From assembly GCA_963989245.1 (NCBI GenBank), contig OZ022346.1, positions 55,765,299-55,829,298 of the forward strand: a DNA stretch of 64,000 bases. Direction: 5' to 3'. The notes under the pieces are model-generated. The model was not told the origin of the DNA. It made no database searches and was given only the letters and a program-made list of their open reading frames with translations. The DNA is from Nansenia antarctica (taxonomy: Eukaryota > Chordata > Actinopteri > Argentiniformes > Microstomatidae). Below are positions 52,448 to 63,178 of the stretch, piece by piece (the stretch's first letter is position 1; every line of letters begins with the position of its first letter). The position numbers were made by a program, and so were the translations under genes.

Positions 52448-54110
52448 TAATAATAATAATAATACTCACCCACGAGTTGAGCATTGACCAATGGAATGAC
52501 AGGGTACTCCGTTTAAAAAGGAGCCGCGAGCCTCACACGTAACCATAACAAAACAGCTCACCTGACGACGAACACGCAGCTTGAGGACAACGGTAAGATC
52601 ATATGAACTAGTAGTTCATACTAGTATATATTATATAGTAGTATACCAAAGTCGTTGACACTACCCTTTCATTAACCCAAGAAATGATAGTCTGGCTAGC
52701 CAGCTTTTTCAGGGTTTGCTAGCTAACGTGTTAGCTTCTACCACACTAGTAAGCAGCCGTCTTGCTTGGCTGGGTAGCCAGTCAGCCAACTACGAACTCT
52801 GGCTTGTTGATTTTTAACCTTTCTCTTTTCGAGAGCATTGATCATTAAGCAATATCACACGAGAGGGAGTGTGTTATACTGAATATCAGCACGACAATCA
52901 CAGCCGTGATATTCAGTATAACAGCACGACCTCGATTGTGATATTGCTTTTATACAACAGTTCTACAGCGCGATTTATTAGTTAACAGTAATAAGCGACA
53001 ACAGATTATGATTTGTTTGTTTATTTAATCATAAAAATAAACAAAAAATTGTTCCGCAACTAAACTTCAAATGGACTGTTGCCTAGTAACCTGAAAACAA
53101 ACAATGTAGTCTAATTAACGGTCATTTAGTAGAACACCTGTGCGGCGGAGTGATACATATAGTTAAAAGTCCCAGTGCTGTTATACTGTATCGTAACTCA
53201 TGGAATGCCTCTCGTCCAATCAAATTACTTGGTCGGAACTAACTGTTGTATAATATGTAAATAACGGTAGTGAGCTTTTGTGGCTGCAACTGCTAGCGTT
53301 TGTCTGTCAGTGATGGATCTGTGGCTAGACAATCAATGTATTGCTATTGGGTAGAGTTACTGCACACAAAAAAAAAAAGTTAATATAGATATTAGCTTCA
53401 GCCAGCTCTGTCTCAAAACGTATAAATGTCACAGCTTAGAAAGTCACACCGTAGTAATCCTGGGAACCAGATGTACATCTGTATGTTTTGTGTACCTTAA
53501 AAGTTGTCGAAAATGGGTTTGAAATGGAAATTCCCAACTGCCAAGTGTGGAGTTTTGAACATTCCACCACTAGAACACACACCACTACATGAAATTCCCA
53601 ACTGCCAAGTGTGGAGTTTTGAACATTCCACCACTAGAACACACACCACTACATGATTGAAAGCCTCATCGCGCAGAAACGGTCACTCTCTGCGTATGTG
53701 GCTGAACATGACCACTGCCCTCAGCTGCCGACTGTCTGCATGATCAGCCATCTCCTACCTTCCTCCCAGGTCTCATTCAACAGTACATCCTCTTGATAAT
53801 AGCACTTTTGGATTTGGAAAAAAAACATTTTAGCCATCAGAGATAGATAGAATAAATACTGAGAGGACATGATGCTCAGGACATATTACTTATTAAATTG
53901 GTCTTCATGTAAAACATCAGATTTGGGTTGTAGATTTATCATGCATCACACGTTTTGTTTTTACAAAGTAGTTTTTTGCTTGTTTTTTTGCAAGCTTTAT
54001 AAATGAGGCCCCTGATGCCCATTAGAATACTCTGATACCCAATTCAGATTTGATCTGAGATTTATATTTACATTTCTGACATTCAGCAGACGCTTTTTTA
54101 TTTATTTATT
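52307..54110. other. Intergenic DNA with simple repeats and palindromes
   Basis: Contents: an AAT repeat at about 52410-52465; interlocked inverted repeats at about 52845-52965 (TTATACTGAATATCA with its complement, and AGCAATATCACA with TGTGATATTGCT); a 64-bp direct duplication at 53527-53590 and 53591-53654; and a TTTATAAATGAGGCCCC end near 53993-54012. No gene is supported. Confidence 0.6.
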
Positions 54111-54118
54111 ATGATCTG

Positions 54119-55713
54119 TAAAGGCAAGTAAGAGCTGGAGGCCATGCTGGAGTCCAAAGGCGACCAGGTGGACCTGTTCTCCCTCGCCCAGGAGGACGAA
54201 AGGTGGCACAGCTCAACAAGGCCCTGCTGGACTTTGACTCCCGGGTGGGGCCTGGCAAGCTGCACCCCAAGCACCGGCTCATCCCCGACTGTGGCCGCAG
54301 CACCAAGATGCCCATGTATCAGCTGTCACTGACCATCAAGATGCCCATGTATCAGCTGTCACTGACCATCAAGATGCCCATGTATCAGCTGTCACTGACC
54401 ATCAAGATGCCCATGTATCAGCTGTCACTGACCATCAAGACGCCCGTGGTGTTTGACAAGCTACACTCAGAGGCGTGGAGCATCAGTGCCAAGCTGCACT
54501 GGTTCGTCTTTGGGCATGCACCCCAGGACCCGCGGGAGAAGTTTGAGATCTACTACAAGCTCTTGCCAAGCTGCAATCAATGTACACCTTCTCAGAGAGG
54601 ACGTTTGAGAGCATTCAGTCAAGCCCTTTCTCCATCAACCTGGATAAGAGCATATCAAGCTCCAATAAGAAGGTGCTGTCAATCCTTGTTGGTTACTTTA
54701 ATCAGGAGCTGAAGCATGTGGTCGTCGAGCACCTTGGCTCCATTGAAGTACTAAAGGGCACTGCTGAACATCTGGAAAAGGCCCTAGTGACCTTTTTCAA
54801 GGAACACACAATTCCATTTACTAACATGGTTAGCATGATGACGGACTCCTGCAACGTCATGCGAGGGAGTAAGTCCGGGCTGGAGACCAGGATAAGGTCC
54901 AAGTACTGTCAGAACCTCCTAGATGTTGATGGAGATTCCTGCCACCACATCCACAATGCCGGCAAAATTGGAGATATACAAGATCCACAGTGATATAGTG
55001 GAGATATACAAGGACCACAGTGTTGGTGAGCGGGCAAAGGCCAGGATACAATTTTTCCACCAGGACCCCCCCAAAAATTCTTTAAATTAATCTAATATTG
55101 TAAAGGGGAGCCTCAGCCGCCAACAATCTTATGTGATTAATCCTCTTGTATACTGTATGTAGCCCAAAATACATATTGTATTTAATCTCTCTCTTCCAGT
55201 AATGACGCAAGTTGGGAAGGACAGGAAAGAAAGGGTGTGGAAGAAGCTCTGGTTTGAGAGTCGCAACACAGACCTCCAGCTGAGCATTTACCTCGGCGTC
55301 CTTCCCATCATGAAGGAGTATGTTACGGTGTTCCTGGTGTGTGTTTTCACACTAATGAATTAGTGAATTATCAATCTCTGATAGATAAACTAAATAGGCC
55401 CATTCTCTCATCAGTTAGATTGTGATATAAACAGACCCTCAACTGCATGTCTGTGTACGGTAATAGAATTGTTGTAGCATTTTTATAATAATGCCATTAT
55501 TCACAGGGCAGCCAAACCCTTGTCCACAAGCTGCATGACAAGCAGCTTGAAGTTGTGAAAACCTTCATGGGGTGCTTTATCAAGGCTGAGAATCTGCATA
55601 CCACCCCAAAGAATATCATGGAGTTGGATTTCAATGACAAAATGCTGCCTCTCTGTGAGCTGTATGTCGGACAGGTGGCAGAGAAACTGAAGGCAGGAAA
55701 TCCACGTAATCAG
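54119..55713 (+). CDS. hAT-like transposase-derived multi-exon unit with 33-bp internal repeats
   Basis: A first block (54119-54990) encodes ELEAMLESKGDQVDLFSLAQ, then four copies of an 11-residue repeat KMPMYQLSLTI (33 bp each, 54307-54438), and FGHAPQDPREKFEIYYKLL, which I do not recognise. After a frame change near 54560 it gives NKKVLSILVGYFNQELKHVV and DSCNVMRGSKSGLETRIRSK, resembling an RNase H-type hAT transposase middle. Two further exons with AG/GT borders (55200-55336 and 55507-55713) keep one frame and encode SRNTDLQLSIYLGVLPIMKE and SQTLVHKLHDKQLEVVKTFM. The first block is frameshifted, so it may be a decayed gene or element. Confidence 0.5.
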
Positions 55714-55801
55714 GTTAGTAAATGTATTAAAAACGGCAAATCAAACATTTATAAATTTCTCCAGGTAAAATGATTTAATTGCAATCGTTTTAATGTTTTA
55801 C

Positions 55802-56455
55802 AGAGTGTGCTGCAGTTTCTCGAAACAGCGAAGACTGCATACAAGTACAGATGCTACGAGGTGTAAATGGGAAAAGGATTTAGACATGGATATAAGTAAA
55901 GAGGACTGGTCTTTCTTTTGTCTTAAAGTTCATAAATGTTCTTACAATATGAGGCACAAACTCCTTCTTTTTAACATTTTGCATAGAACTTATTATACAC
56001 CTGCAAAACTTTATAAAATGAATAATGAAATGTCCTTTTTGTGCTGGCGCTGCAAAAAACAGAAAGGGGACTTTTACCATATGTTTTGGTCATGTAATTT
56101 GTTGTTAACATTTTGGAACTTTGTAATTGACACGATAGCATTATGTTTAAATATTCACATTGCAAAATCATCTCGCTTGTGTCTTTTAGGCACAATCAAT
56201 ATGGATCCTAGGAATGAATTTCAAAAAATATATATTGATCTTGCTTTGATTGCTGCAAAGAAGTGTATTGCAATCCATTGGAAATCCGATTACTCTCCTA
56301 CAATATCACATTGGTTAAATGAAATCTCTAGCTACATTCCATTAGATAAAATATACTATAATATAAGACATAAGAGTCAGGACTTTGTAAAAATATGGCA
56401 ACCACATATAGATTTTATGGCAAGAAGGGCAGCTTCAGGTACTATTGTTTGATGG
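55802..56455 (+). mobile_element. L1-like ORF2 C-terminal fragment
   Basis: After a possible short exon at 55802-55866, the plus strand encodes DISKEDWSFFCLKVHKCSYN, then CWRCKKQKGDFYHMFWSCNL, the Cys-rich C-terminal region typical of L1 ORF2, and ends GTIV at a TGA (56450-56452). The frame is open for 219 codons. The rest of the element is absent. Confidence 0.8.
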
Positions 56456-56529
56456 ACAGTGTTTCTTGTAGGGATGCACGGTGATGTGAATTGCTGTTAA
56501 TATCATAGCGCATCCCTAATGAATGTATT

Positions 56530-56572
<43 letters not shown>

Positions 56573-56751
56573 AGGCATGTGTGTTTTGTCTTATTATTAT
56601 TATATTTTTGTTGTGTTGTCGTTGGGCGTTGCCGCACAATGGTGGGTGGGGGGGGGGGGGGGGATACAAGGGGGCGGGGAAACAAGAAAATAATTGTTCA
56701 ATTATATTGTAAACATTTTTGAATCTTTGAAAAAAAAAGAAGAAAAAAAAA
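56456..56751. repeat. GT and G-run simple repeats
   Basis: A GT repeat at about 56532-56569, a G-run at about 56649-56662, and an A-rich run at 56729-56755 just before the HLTF fragment. Confidence 0.85.
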
Positions 56752-56755
56752 GAAG

Positions 56756-57136
56756 AGGCGGCCCCAGGTCATCCAGGAGTTCCAGAGCCCCGCTCCTGAC
56801 GGCCCCATGATCATGCTGCTGTCACTCAAAGCTGGCGGGGTGGGACTCAACCTGACAGCCGCCTCCCGTGTTTTCCTCATGGATCCAGCGTGGAACCCTG
56901 CAGCAGAGGACCAGTGTGTGGATCGCTGTCACCGCCTGGGCCAGAAGAGAGACTTCACCAAGAGACATCACCAAGAGACATCACCAAGTTCATCGTGAAG
57001 GACTCTGTGGAGGAGAACATGGTGAAGATTCAGAGGCAGAAGCAGGATCTTGGTGGACAAGGCTTTCGGCTCCAAGAACCCCACCGACAAGAAGGCGTCA
57101 CGCATTAATGAAATAAAAGCCCTCATGGAGCTGTAG
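56756..57136 (+). pseudogene. hltf: HLTF C-terminal fragment, frameshifted
   Basis: The peptide RPQVIQEFQSPAPDGPMIML then LSLKAGGVGLNLTAASRVFL and DPAWNPAAEDQCVDRCHRLG is the C-terminal helicase region (motifs V and VI) of HLTF, a RAD5-type DNA translocase and ubiquitin ligase in replication fork repair. A local direct duplication of CAAGAGACATCAC near 56960-56985 and one extra G near 57051 break the frame. The remainder is readable as FIVKDSVEENMVKIQRQKQD and INEIKALMEL with a TAG at 57134-57136. No intron or other HLTF exon is seen. It is a dead 3' fragment. Confidence 0.9.
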
Positions 57137-57280
57137 ACATCCCTACGTATGGGAACCTTGTTAAGAAATTCCCATTTTGAAGTTTAGTTTTGATACTGTT
57201 TGTTGTGGAATGTTCTCTCAGCACATATGTCCATCGTTACATTCCCACTCACCACACTGCCCTTGGTTAACAAGTCTCAT

Positions 57281-57345
57281 GATACATTTACATTTTTGGG
57301 CATTTAACAGATGCCTTTATCCAAAGCGACTTTTCTTTTTGGGAA
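57281..57345 (-). repeat. SINE/L2 3'-tail relic
   Basis: GGGCATTTAACAGATGCCTT and ATCCAAAGCGACTT match the complement of the SINE tail at 380-420. Confidence 0.6.
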
Positions 57346-57499
57346 TTGATGTGTGGTTTCATGTATGTGGGAATAAATGTTTTAAGTGACAAACCAAAAA
57401 AACTAAAACTAAAACAAACAAAATATATTTACAAAATAAATACATCTTTCTTCTAATTCTAATAGATGCGTTTTCATTATTGTTACCGCTGCTTCATAG

Positions 57500-58138
57500 G
57501 TCTGAATAACACTGACAGGCTTTATATGTGTCCCTTGAACAGAGCTTGTATAGAAAAATTATAGCATGCATCATAGGAAGGTGCCTGGGCGCCGCGCAAT
57601 GATAATTTCCGTCGTTTTCAGTGAAAATAATTTTGTCACCTTTTTGGGCCAGCACCCCTGCATTCCCCAAAAATGTGATTGAATTGTTGCACTCTCTCCA
57701 GCAATTCCCAGTTCCCGGTGTACCATTCTGTAAGTATTTTCTTCGTGGGGTAATAAAAAACCTAATAATGTTCTTCCATGAAAATTCTCTCCATTGTCCA
57801 GAGCTAGAGGTGGTGGATTGTATTTTACATATGTTCAACCATTCTTCCTCAGTTAGGACTATGTTTGCTTCCTTCTCCCACTTATCCCTAACATATAAGG
57901 TGGAGTGATTCTTGGTGGACTGTATACTCTTCTGTATAATTCTTGACACCAGTTTCTTGTGGGTGTTGCCCTTATACGCATCAATAAAAATGTTGACGAG
58001 ACTCATTTCAGAAACCTCATTATTCTTTATATTCTTATAGAAGTAGTAATGCCTCAGTTGTAAATACCTGTAGAAATCTTGTTTCTCTAGGTTGTGATTA
58101 TCAATAAGATATTGAAAGGCCTGTATTGGATGAAATTA
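57500..58138 (-). mobile_element. L1-like ORF2 C-terminal fragment
   Basis: The minus strand encodes DAYKGNTHKKLVSRIIQKSI, KWEKEANIVLTEEEWLNICK and GTPGTGNCWRECNNS, matching the post-RT region of L1 ORF2. The upstream part is readable back to about 58135. The N-terminal endonuclease and RT are missing. Confidence 0.75.
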
Positions 58139-58141
58139 GGT

Positions 58142-58620
58142 AGGGATGTCCCGATCCCATTTTTTCACTACCGATACCTGGGCTTCAGGTATCTGCGATA
58201 CCGATATCAATCCGATATTTGTATTTATTGTTTTACTCCTGAATAATAACACATACTTCCCCAGTATAGTCCACAACATTTGGCTATTAAAGACTGCCAG
58301 CCTTTATTCAAGAAACAAAAACAGTACTCACTGAGTCTGTTACTCACTACTCAGTGACCAACTGGTTTCAAGTTATGGGGCAACTATGGGAACGCCCCCT
58401 GCGTGACCTCATCAGAAACTGAATTACACTGCGCCAGCCCATTGGCTGGCCCAGGCGACGCTTGTGTCACGAGGGACGGGACCCTCCGCCTATATAACGG
58501 CATCTGTCGTCATTCAAAAGCCTTTGCTCCCTTCTCACTGGAGCTGACAACAACTGTGCGGGTGGCTAGAGCTAAACAGTCCACAGATACGAGCGACCAC
58601 AACACACACACACACACACA
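58142..58620 (+). mobile_element. hAT-like element, left end only
   Basis: It begins TAGGGATGTCCCGATCCCAT followed by CCGATACC and GATACCGATATC words, a common fish hAT terminus. A CA repeat lies at 58604-58625. The right end was not found. Confidence 0.55.
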
Positions 58621-58700
58621 CACACTGTATGGAAAGTTTGAGCGGCAGTGACGGCCGCGTGCTGCACTTTATTCTTTATTATTTTGAACGTCTCGCTCAG

Positions 58701-58962
58701 CCCGTCAGTGACGGTGCAGTGTGTGTGTTAGCCCGTCAGTGACGGTGCAGTGTGTGTGTATTAGCCCGTCAGTGACGGTGCAGTGTGTGTGTGTTAGCCC
58801 GTCAGTGACGGTGCAGTGTGTGTGTATTAGCCCGTCAGTGACGGTGCAGTGTGTGTGTATTAGCCCGTCAGTGACGGTGCAGTGGCAGTGTGTTAGCCCG
58901 TCAGTGACGGTGCAGTGTGTGTGTGTTAGCCCGTCAGTGACGGTGCAGTGTGTGCGTGTTAG
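58701..58962. repeat. 33-bp minisatellite with CGTCA/TGACG dyads, 8 copies
   Basis: CCCGTCAGTGACGGTGCAGT starts at 58701, 58732, 58765, 58798, 58831, 58864, 58897 and 58930 (spacing 31-33). Each copy holds CCGTCAGTGACGG, which places two CRE half-sites facing each other. Copies differ mainly in the GT-rich spacer. Confidence 0.95.
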
Positions 58963-59418
58963 CTAACTAAGGTAGCTAACGTTACCACCAGGTGCTAGCT
59001 AACTAAGGTAGCTAATGTTACCACCAGGTGCTAGCTAGCTACGGGAGCTAACGTTACCACCAGGTGCTAGCTAACTAAGTTAGCTAATGTTACCACCAGG
59101 TGCTAGCTAGCTACGGTAGCTAATGTTACCACCAGGTGCTAGCTAGCTACGGAAGCTAACGTTACCACCAGGTGCTAGCTAGCTACGGTAGCTAACGTTA
59201 CCACCAGGTGCTAGCCAGCTACGGTAGCTAACGTTACCACCAGGTGCTAGCTAGCTAAGGTAGCTAACGTTACCACCAGGTGCTAGCTAGCTAAGGTAGC
59301 TAACGTTACCACCAGGTGCTAGCCAGCTACGGTAGCTAACGTTACCACCAGGTGCTAGCTAGCTAAGGTAGCTAACGTTACCACCAGGTGCTAGCTAGCT
59401 AAGGTAGCTAACGTTACC
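58963..59418. repeat. 36-bp minisatellite with CAGGTG E-boxes, 12 copies
   Basis: CCACCAGGTGCTAGCTAGCT recurs every 36 bases from 58985 to 59381, with GGTAGCTAACGTTA between. Each full unit holds CACCAGGTG, an E-box of the ZEB/Snail type. Confidence 0.95.
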
Positions 59419-59747
59419 GATGCATCATCAGACAGAAATGAGCAACTGCGACTCCGCTGGCAGAAGGGTGAAAGAGGAGAAACGCTTTGAAATGGATACC
59501 ATTTCCACCGACATAAGAAATATTGCCTCTCACGTAGGCTTATTATGAAGGAGTGCACACAAAGGATACGTGCACATATCGTATTCGTCCATGTCCTATA
59601 CGCATCACACTATATACATATATATTTACTGTTCATATCATATTGATATTCATGCAAATATATTTACTTTTTACATTCATATTCATTGCACGTATAGCGC
59701 GAGGTTGACCACCGTCCGCATTGACTTCACAGTAATGTACGTCTTTG
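59419..59747 (+). other. Short open piece, unrecognised
   Basis: An ATG at 59422 opens a 43-codon frame with SNCDSAGRRVKEEKRFEMDT and a stop near 59548. It may be the start of a hAT-type protein, but there is no clear match. The rest is AT-rich. Confidence 0.25.
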
Positions 59748-60025
59748 AATGAATGAATGGTCTTTATTGTCATTGCTACAGTACAGGTACCAAACAACGA
59801 CATTTAGGAGGGGTGGCTCCCCTGGTGCTAGGAAAGAAAACAAACCTAAAAAAAAACACAAGAAGGGAAGGAGCTGGTTTACATAAATAAAGGCTATGTA
59901 CACTATCCACTGTACTATACTGTACAGATAGACGACTAGGGTTGTCATATTGCACATAGTGTTATTGCACATTCATTTGAAGTGTCGCAGTTTGCAGGCT
60001 AGAAATGTACATATTTGTGCCTCTA
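59748..60025 (-). mobile_element. L2/Rex1-like LINE 3' tail, truncated
   Basis: It matches the 3' untranslated region of the LINE at 20331-23690, including the ATTCATTC end and GTCATATTGCACATAGTG words. No coding part. Confidence 0.85.
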
Positions 60026-60173
60026 CTACTTTATAAGGGTAACATTCCCGATAAGTCCAATGATTGCAATATCCATACAGTGAAGAACATGAACAGGCCC
60101 ACTGTAGACAATTGACTATCATCCCCAAGTAGGCCTGTATGCATGTTATTTAATTATCTTGTATCCACCTAAG

Positions 60174-63100
60174 GCAGTGGTTCTCAAACTTTTTATGTCA
60201 AGCCCCCCTTGGGAGGACAAAAAATGTGTGAGCCCCACCTCACCCCCAAAAAACTGTCACAACATGGGGCAATTTTACATTTATTGAACTGAACCACATA
60301 ACACTGTCTCCCAACAGAGTATTGTTTTTGGGTCTAGGCACAAACTGGCTTCTATGCCTAAATTGAATCTATATATAGCCAAGGAACCCATCGAACAAGT
60401 GAAGAAAGTAAAGTTACTTGGTTTGGTCATTGATAACCACCTGTCATGGTCAGAGCATATAAATAGAATCATTCAGAAAATGGGTGTTGGCATTCACATC
60501 ACAAGACAATGTGCACCATATGTACCATCTCATATCCTGGAACAAGTCTGTAGATCACTAGTTTTAACTCACCTGGATTACTGCTCAGTGGTGTGGGCCT
60601 CGGCCTCAAAAACAGAACTATCTAGATTACAAGTAGCTCAGAACAGGGCTGCTAGGCTCGTTCTGGGTTGCTCTTCTAGAACTAGCATTCATAAAATGCA
60701 GTCTAGCCTATCGTGGCTTAATGTGGAGAAAAGGCTAGCCTCAGGCACAGTGACATTTTTTAGCAATACACTGCGAACACACAAACCTGAGTTCCTGCAA
60801 GATCACATAGTATTTTGTAATACTGTTCATAGCCATAATACCAGGAAGGCCGGCAATGGTGACATTATGAAAGCCCACCCAAGAACACATTTTTTGAAAA
60901 GAACAGTGCTTTATAGAGCTAGTACAATTTGGAATGAATTACCTCTTGATATCCGCCAAGAAAAAAGTAAAAGGTTATTCAAAAAGAGACTGAAGAGGCA
61001 CCTATTAAGTGGCTGATGACAGGTAGCTGTTTTATTTCACTTTGTTTATTTTGGTTGATTCCTTTTTTCATAGAAGAGATGACTGCGTTAGGATCATGTC
61101 TTTATAGGTCTTTATATTTTAATGGATTAATAATATTTGCCCTTTTTGTAAATTTTTATTTATTTTAGTTTATTTTGTTGTATTTACTACTGTATCGGGG
61201 GGATAGTGTGTGGATGTCGCGGAGGGTCACGCATTGTCCCTTTAATGTATTATATGTTGTATTAATGTATTAGGTGTTTGTCTGTTGATTATATGTGGAC
61301 CCCAGGAAGATTAGCAAACTGCTACGGCATAAGCAAATGGGGATCCTTTTAAATAAACAAATAAACAACAAAAAACCTAAAAATACAAATAACACAATAT
61401 AATAAATCAACACAATAACAATATTTTTCAATTACAATTCTCAAGAAAATGAACACTAACAATCAAGAACATCATAACATTACAGCATTAGTGGCTGCAA
61501 TGAGCCTGTTTGGCACTGCAGATCTTTTCAAAACGGGGTAGCAGGCCTGACACTGCCACTCTCAAGTCCTGCTCAATGTTGAGCCTAGATCTGTACTTTG
61601 TTTTCAGTGAAGCAACAGCTGAAAAGCCAGCCTCACAGAGATAGGATGTGGCGAAGGGAAGAAGGATGCCGACAGCCCTCTGCCCTATGAGTGGATACTC
61701 CTTCTCCACACCAAGCCAGAATTCACTCAGTGTCTGACCATTGAACCTCAGCCTCAGGGTGGACTCAGAGGTCAGCTCGATGAGTTGGTCCTCTTCAGCA
61801 GAGCTGAAATCAGCAGGTGCTACGGATAGAGATACCTTATTTGTAATTAATTGCATATTAAACACAACACAATTCAATTTTACAACAATCCATTCCAGGT
61901 AGTTAGTTAGTAACATACATACAACATTAATAAAATATAGGCCTACAGCACAAAATATTCACAGTTATATTTAGTCATCAAAATTGCCTACCAACCTGCT
62001 GCATTGAATGGATCCACCACCCAGTCATACTCAGCAGTGTTGTGTGGGAAGTATTTCTGGAACAATGCTCCCAGGGAAGAGATGTGTTGCTTCAGGCAGG
62101 GGATCACTGTGGTGGCATCACAATCACTGCTTTCTACAAACGTGGTCAGGTTCTGAAAAGGATCAGTATTTCCTTCATCAAGGCGCCTGCCCCACACCTC
62201 CAGCTTTCTGGTGAATGCGCTGACCTTATCTGCCAGGTGGGGTAGGTGTTTGTCTTTTCCTTGAAGCTGAAGATTCAGCTCGTTGAGCTTTCCTTTTTTT
62301 TTATTAAAATACTTTTTAATGTTTTTTAAATGCAAACAGCAGTATCTAATTTAACAAAACTTTGGCAAAAAGGCAAGACAAATGGGTGCAGAAACACATG
62401 CAGATGCAGCATCCCAAAATTTCTAATTTCCTTCCCTGGAGGAGTCACAGGAACAACACACATCTAGTAGGACAGTCCCAGAACATAAGAGAACATCTTA
62501 AAAAGACCCGCCTGAAAAAGTGTGGTTTTCGCAAGGGCCTTAAAAAAGTCAATGCGTGGCCAGGGGTGGTCCAGGTCCAGTGGTCTAGCACCGCAGTCTT
62601 TTTTTTTAATTAAATTTGTTTTTCTGATTGTATCCCTTTTTTCACCCAATTTAGTATCCAATTGCTCCCAACCACAGTTCTCCCATTTCAGTCCGTGTTC
62701 TGTCAGGTAAGTGTCAAGAATCCCAAATAGCTCATTAGCTGTCGCTCTCCCTGTCACATGCTTGCAAAACAGCAAGTCTTCATTCATTGACTCTGAATCT
62801 ACATAGCGGACATAAGAAATAAACAAGCAGTCCTTATTACTGTCAGTAGCCTCATCAACTTGCAATGCAAAACGTTTGTGTAGTTTCTCTGCGAGTTGTT
62901 CCTCAAGGTCCTCTGACATCTCACCTATGCGTCTTGCAATGGTGTCGTTGGACAGGGGAATGGTCTTCAATTTTGCAGCGGTTGTCTCATCAATCAAAGT
63001 TGACACCATATCCAGTGCAGCTGGGAGTATGAGCTCCTCAGCTATGGTGTGCGGTTTCTTGCACACCATAGCTTGAGAGTGGATATTTATCTTTGATGGC

Positions 63101-63178
63101 AACGTCCCAGCTACAGTTAGCAAAAACCTGTACAAGTGTGCTTTGTGCCACTTTTTATCTGACTGCTTTACCAACCTG
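60174..63178 (-). mobile_element. ZBED5/SCAND3-like hAT transposon relic, interrupted by a LINE
   Basis: The 3' end CAGTGGTTCTCAAACTTTTT at 60174-60193 is a hAT terminus. The transposase lies on the minus strand in three parts. 63174-62640 encodes KPHTIAEELILPAALDMVST, FALQVDEATDSNKDCLFISY and YLTEHGLKWENCGW. 62335-61990 encodes HLADKVSAFTRKLEVWGRRL. 61830-61488 encodes the C-terminal dimerisation domain with FWLGVEKEYPLIGQRAVGIL and LPFATSYLCEAGFSAVASLK. The part between 62640 and 62335 has been replaced by unrelated sequence, and the other terminus was not found. It is inactive. Confidence 0.8.
60262..61385 (+). mobile_element. LINE C-terminal and 3' end inserted in the hAT relic
   Basis: The frame 60354-61016 encodes KVKLLGLVIDNHLSWSEHIN, LVLTHLDYCSVVWASASKTE, LQVAQNRAARLVLG and a basic C-terminus KRLFKKRLKRHLLSG. 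The 3' region has TGGACCCCAGGAAGATTAGC, common at the end of a fish LINE family, and ends in an A-rich run with AAATAAACAAATAAAC. The copy is 5'-truncated but this frame is intact. Confidence 0.8.

Noticed and set aside
56442..56722. Frames with His-Thr or Val-Cys repeats
   Set aside because: They translate a GT microsatellite.
58721..58966. 81-codon frame of CVSPSVTVQ repeats
   Set aside because: It is a translation of the CGTCA/TGACG minisatellite, not a gene.
2591..59418. Regular repeats as possible CRISPR arrays
   Set aside because: The repeats are head-to-tail minisatellites without unique spacers, in a eukaryotic genome.
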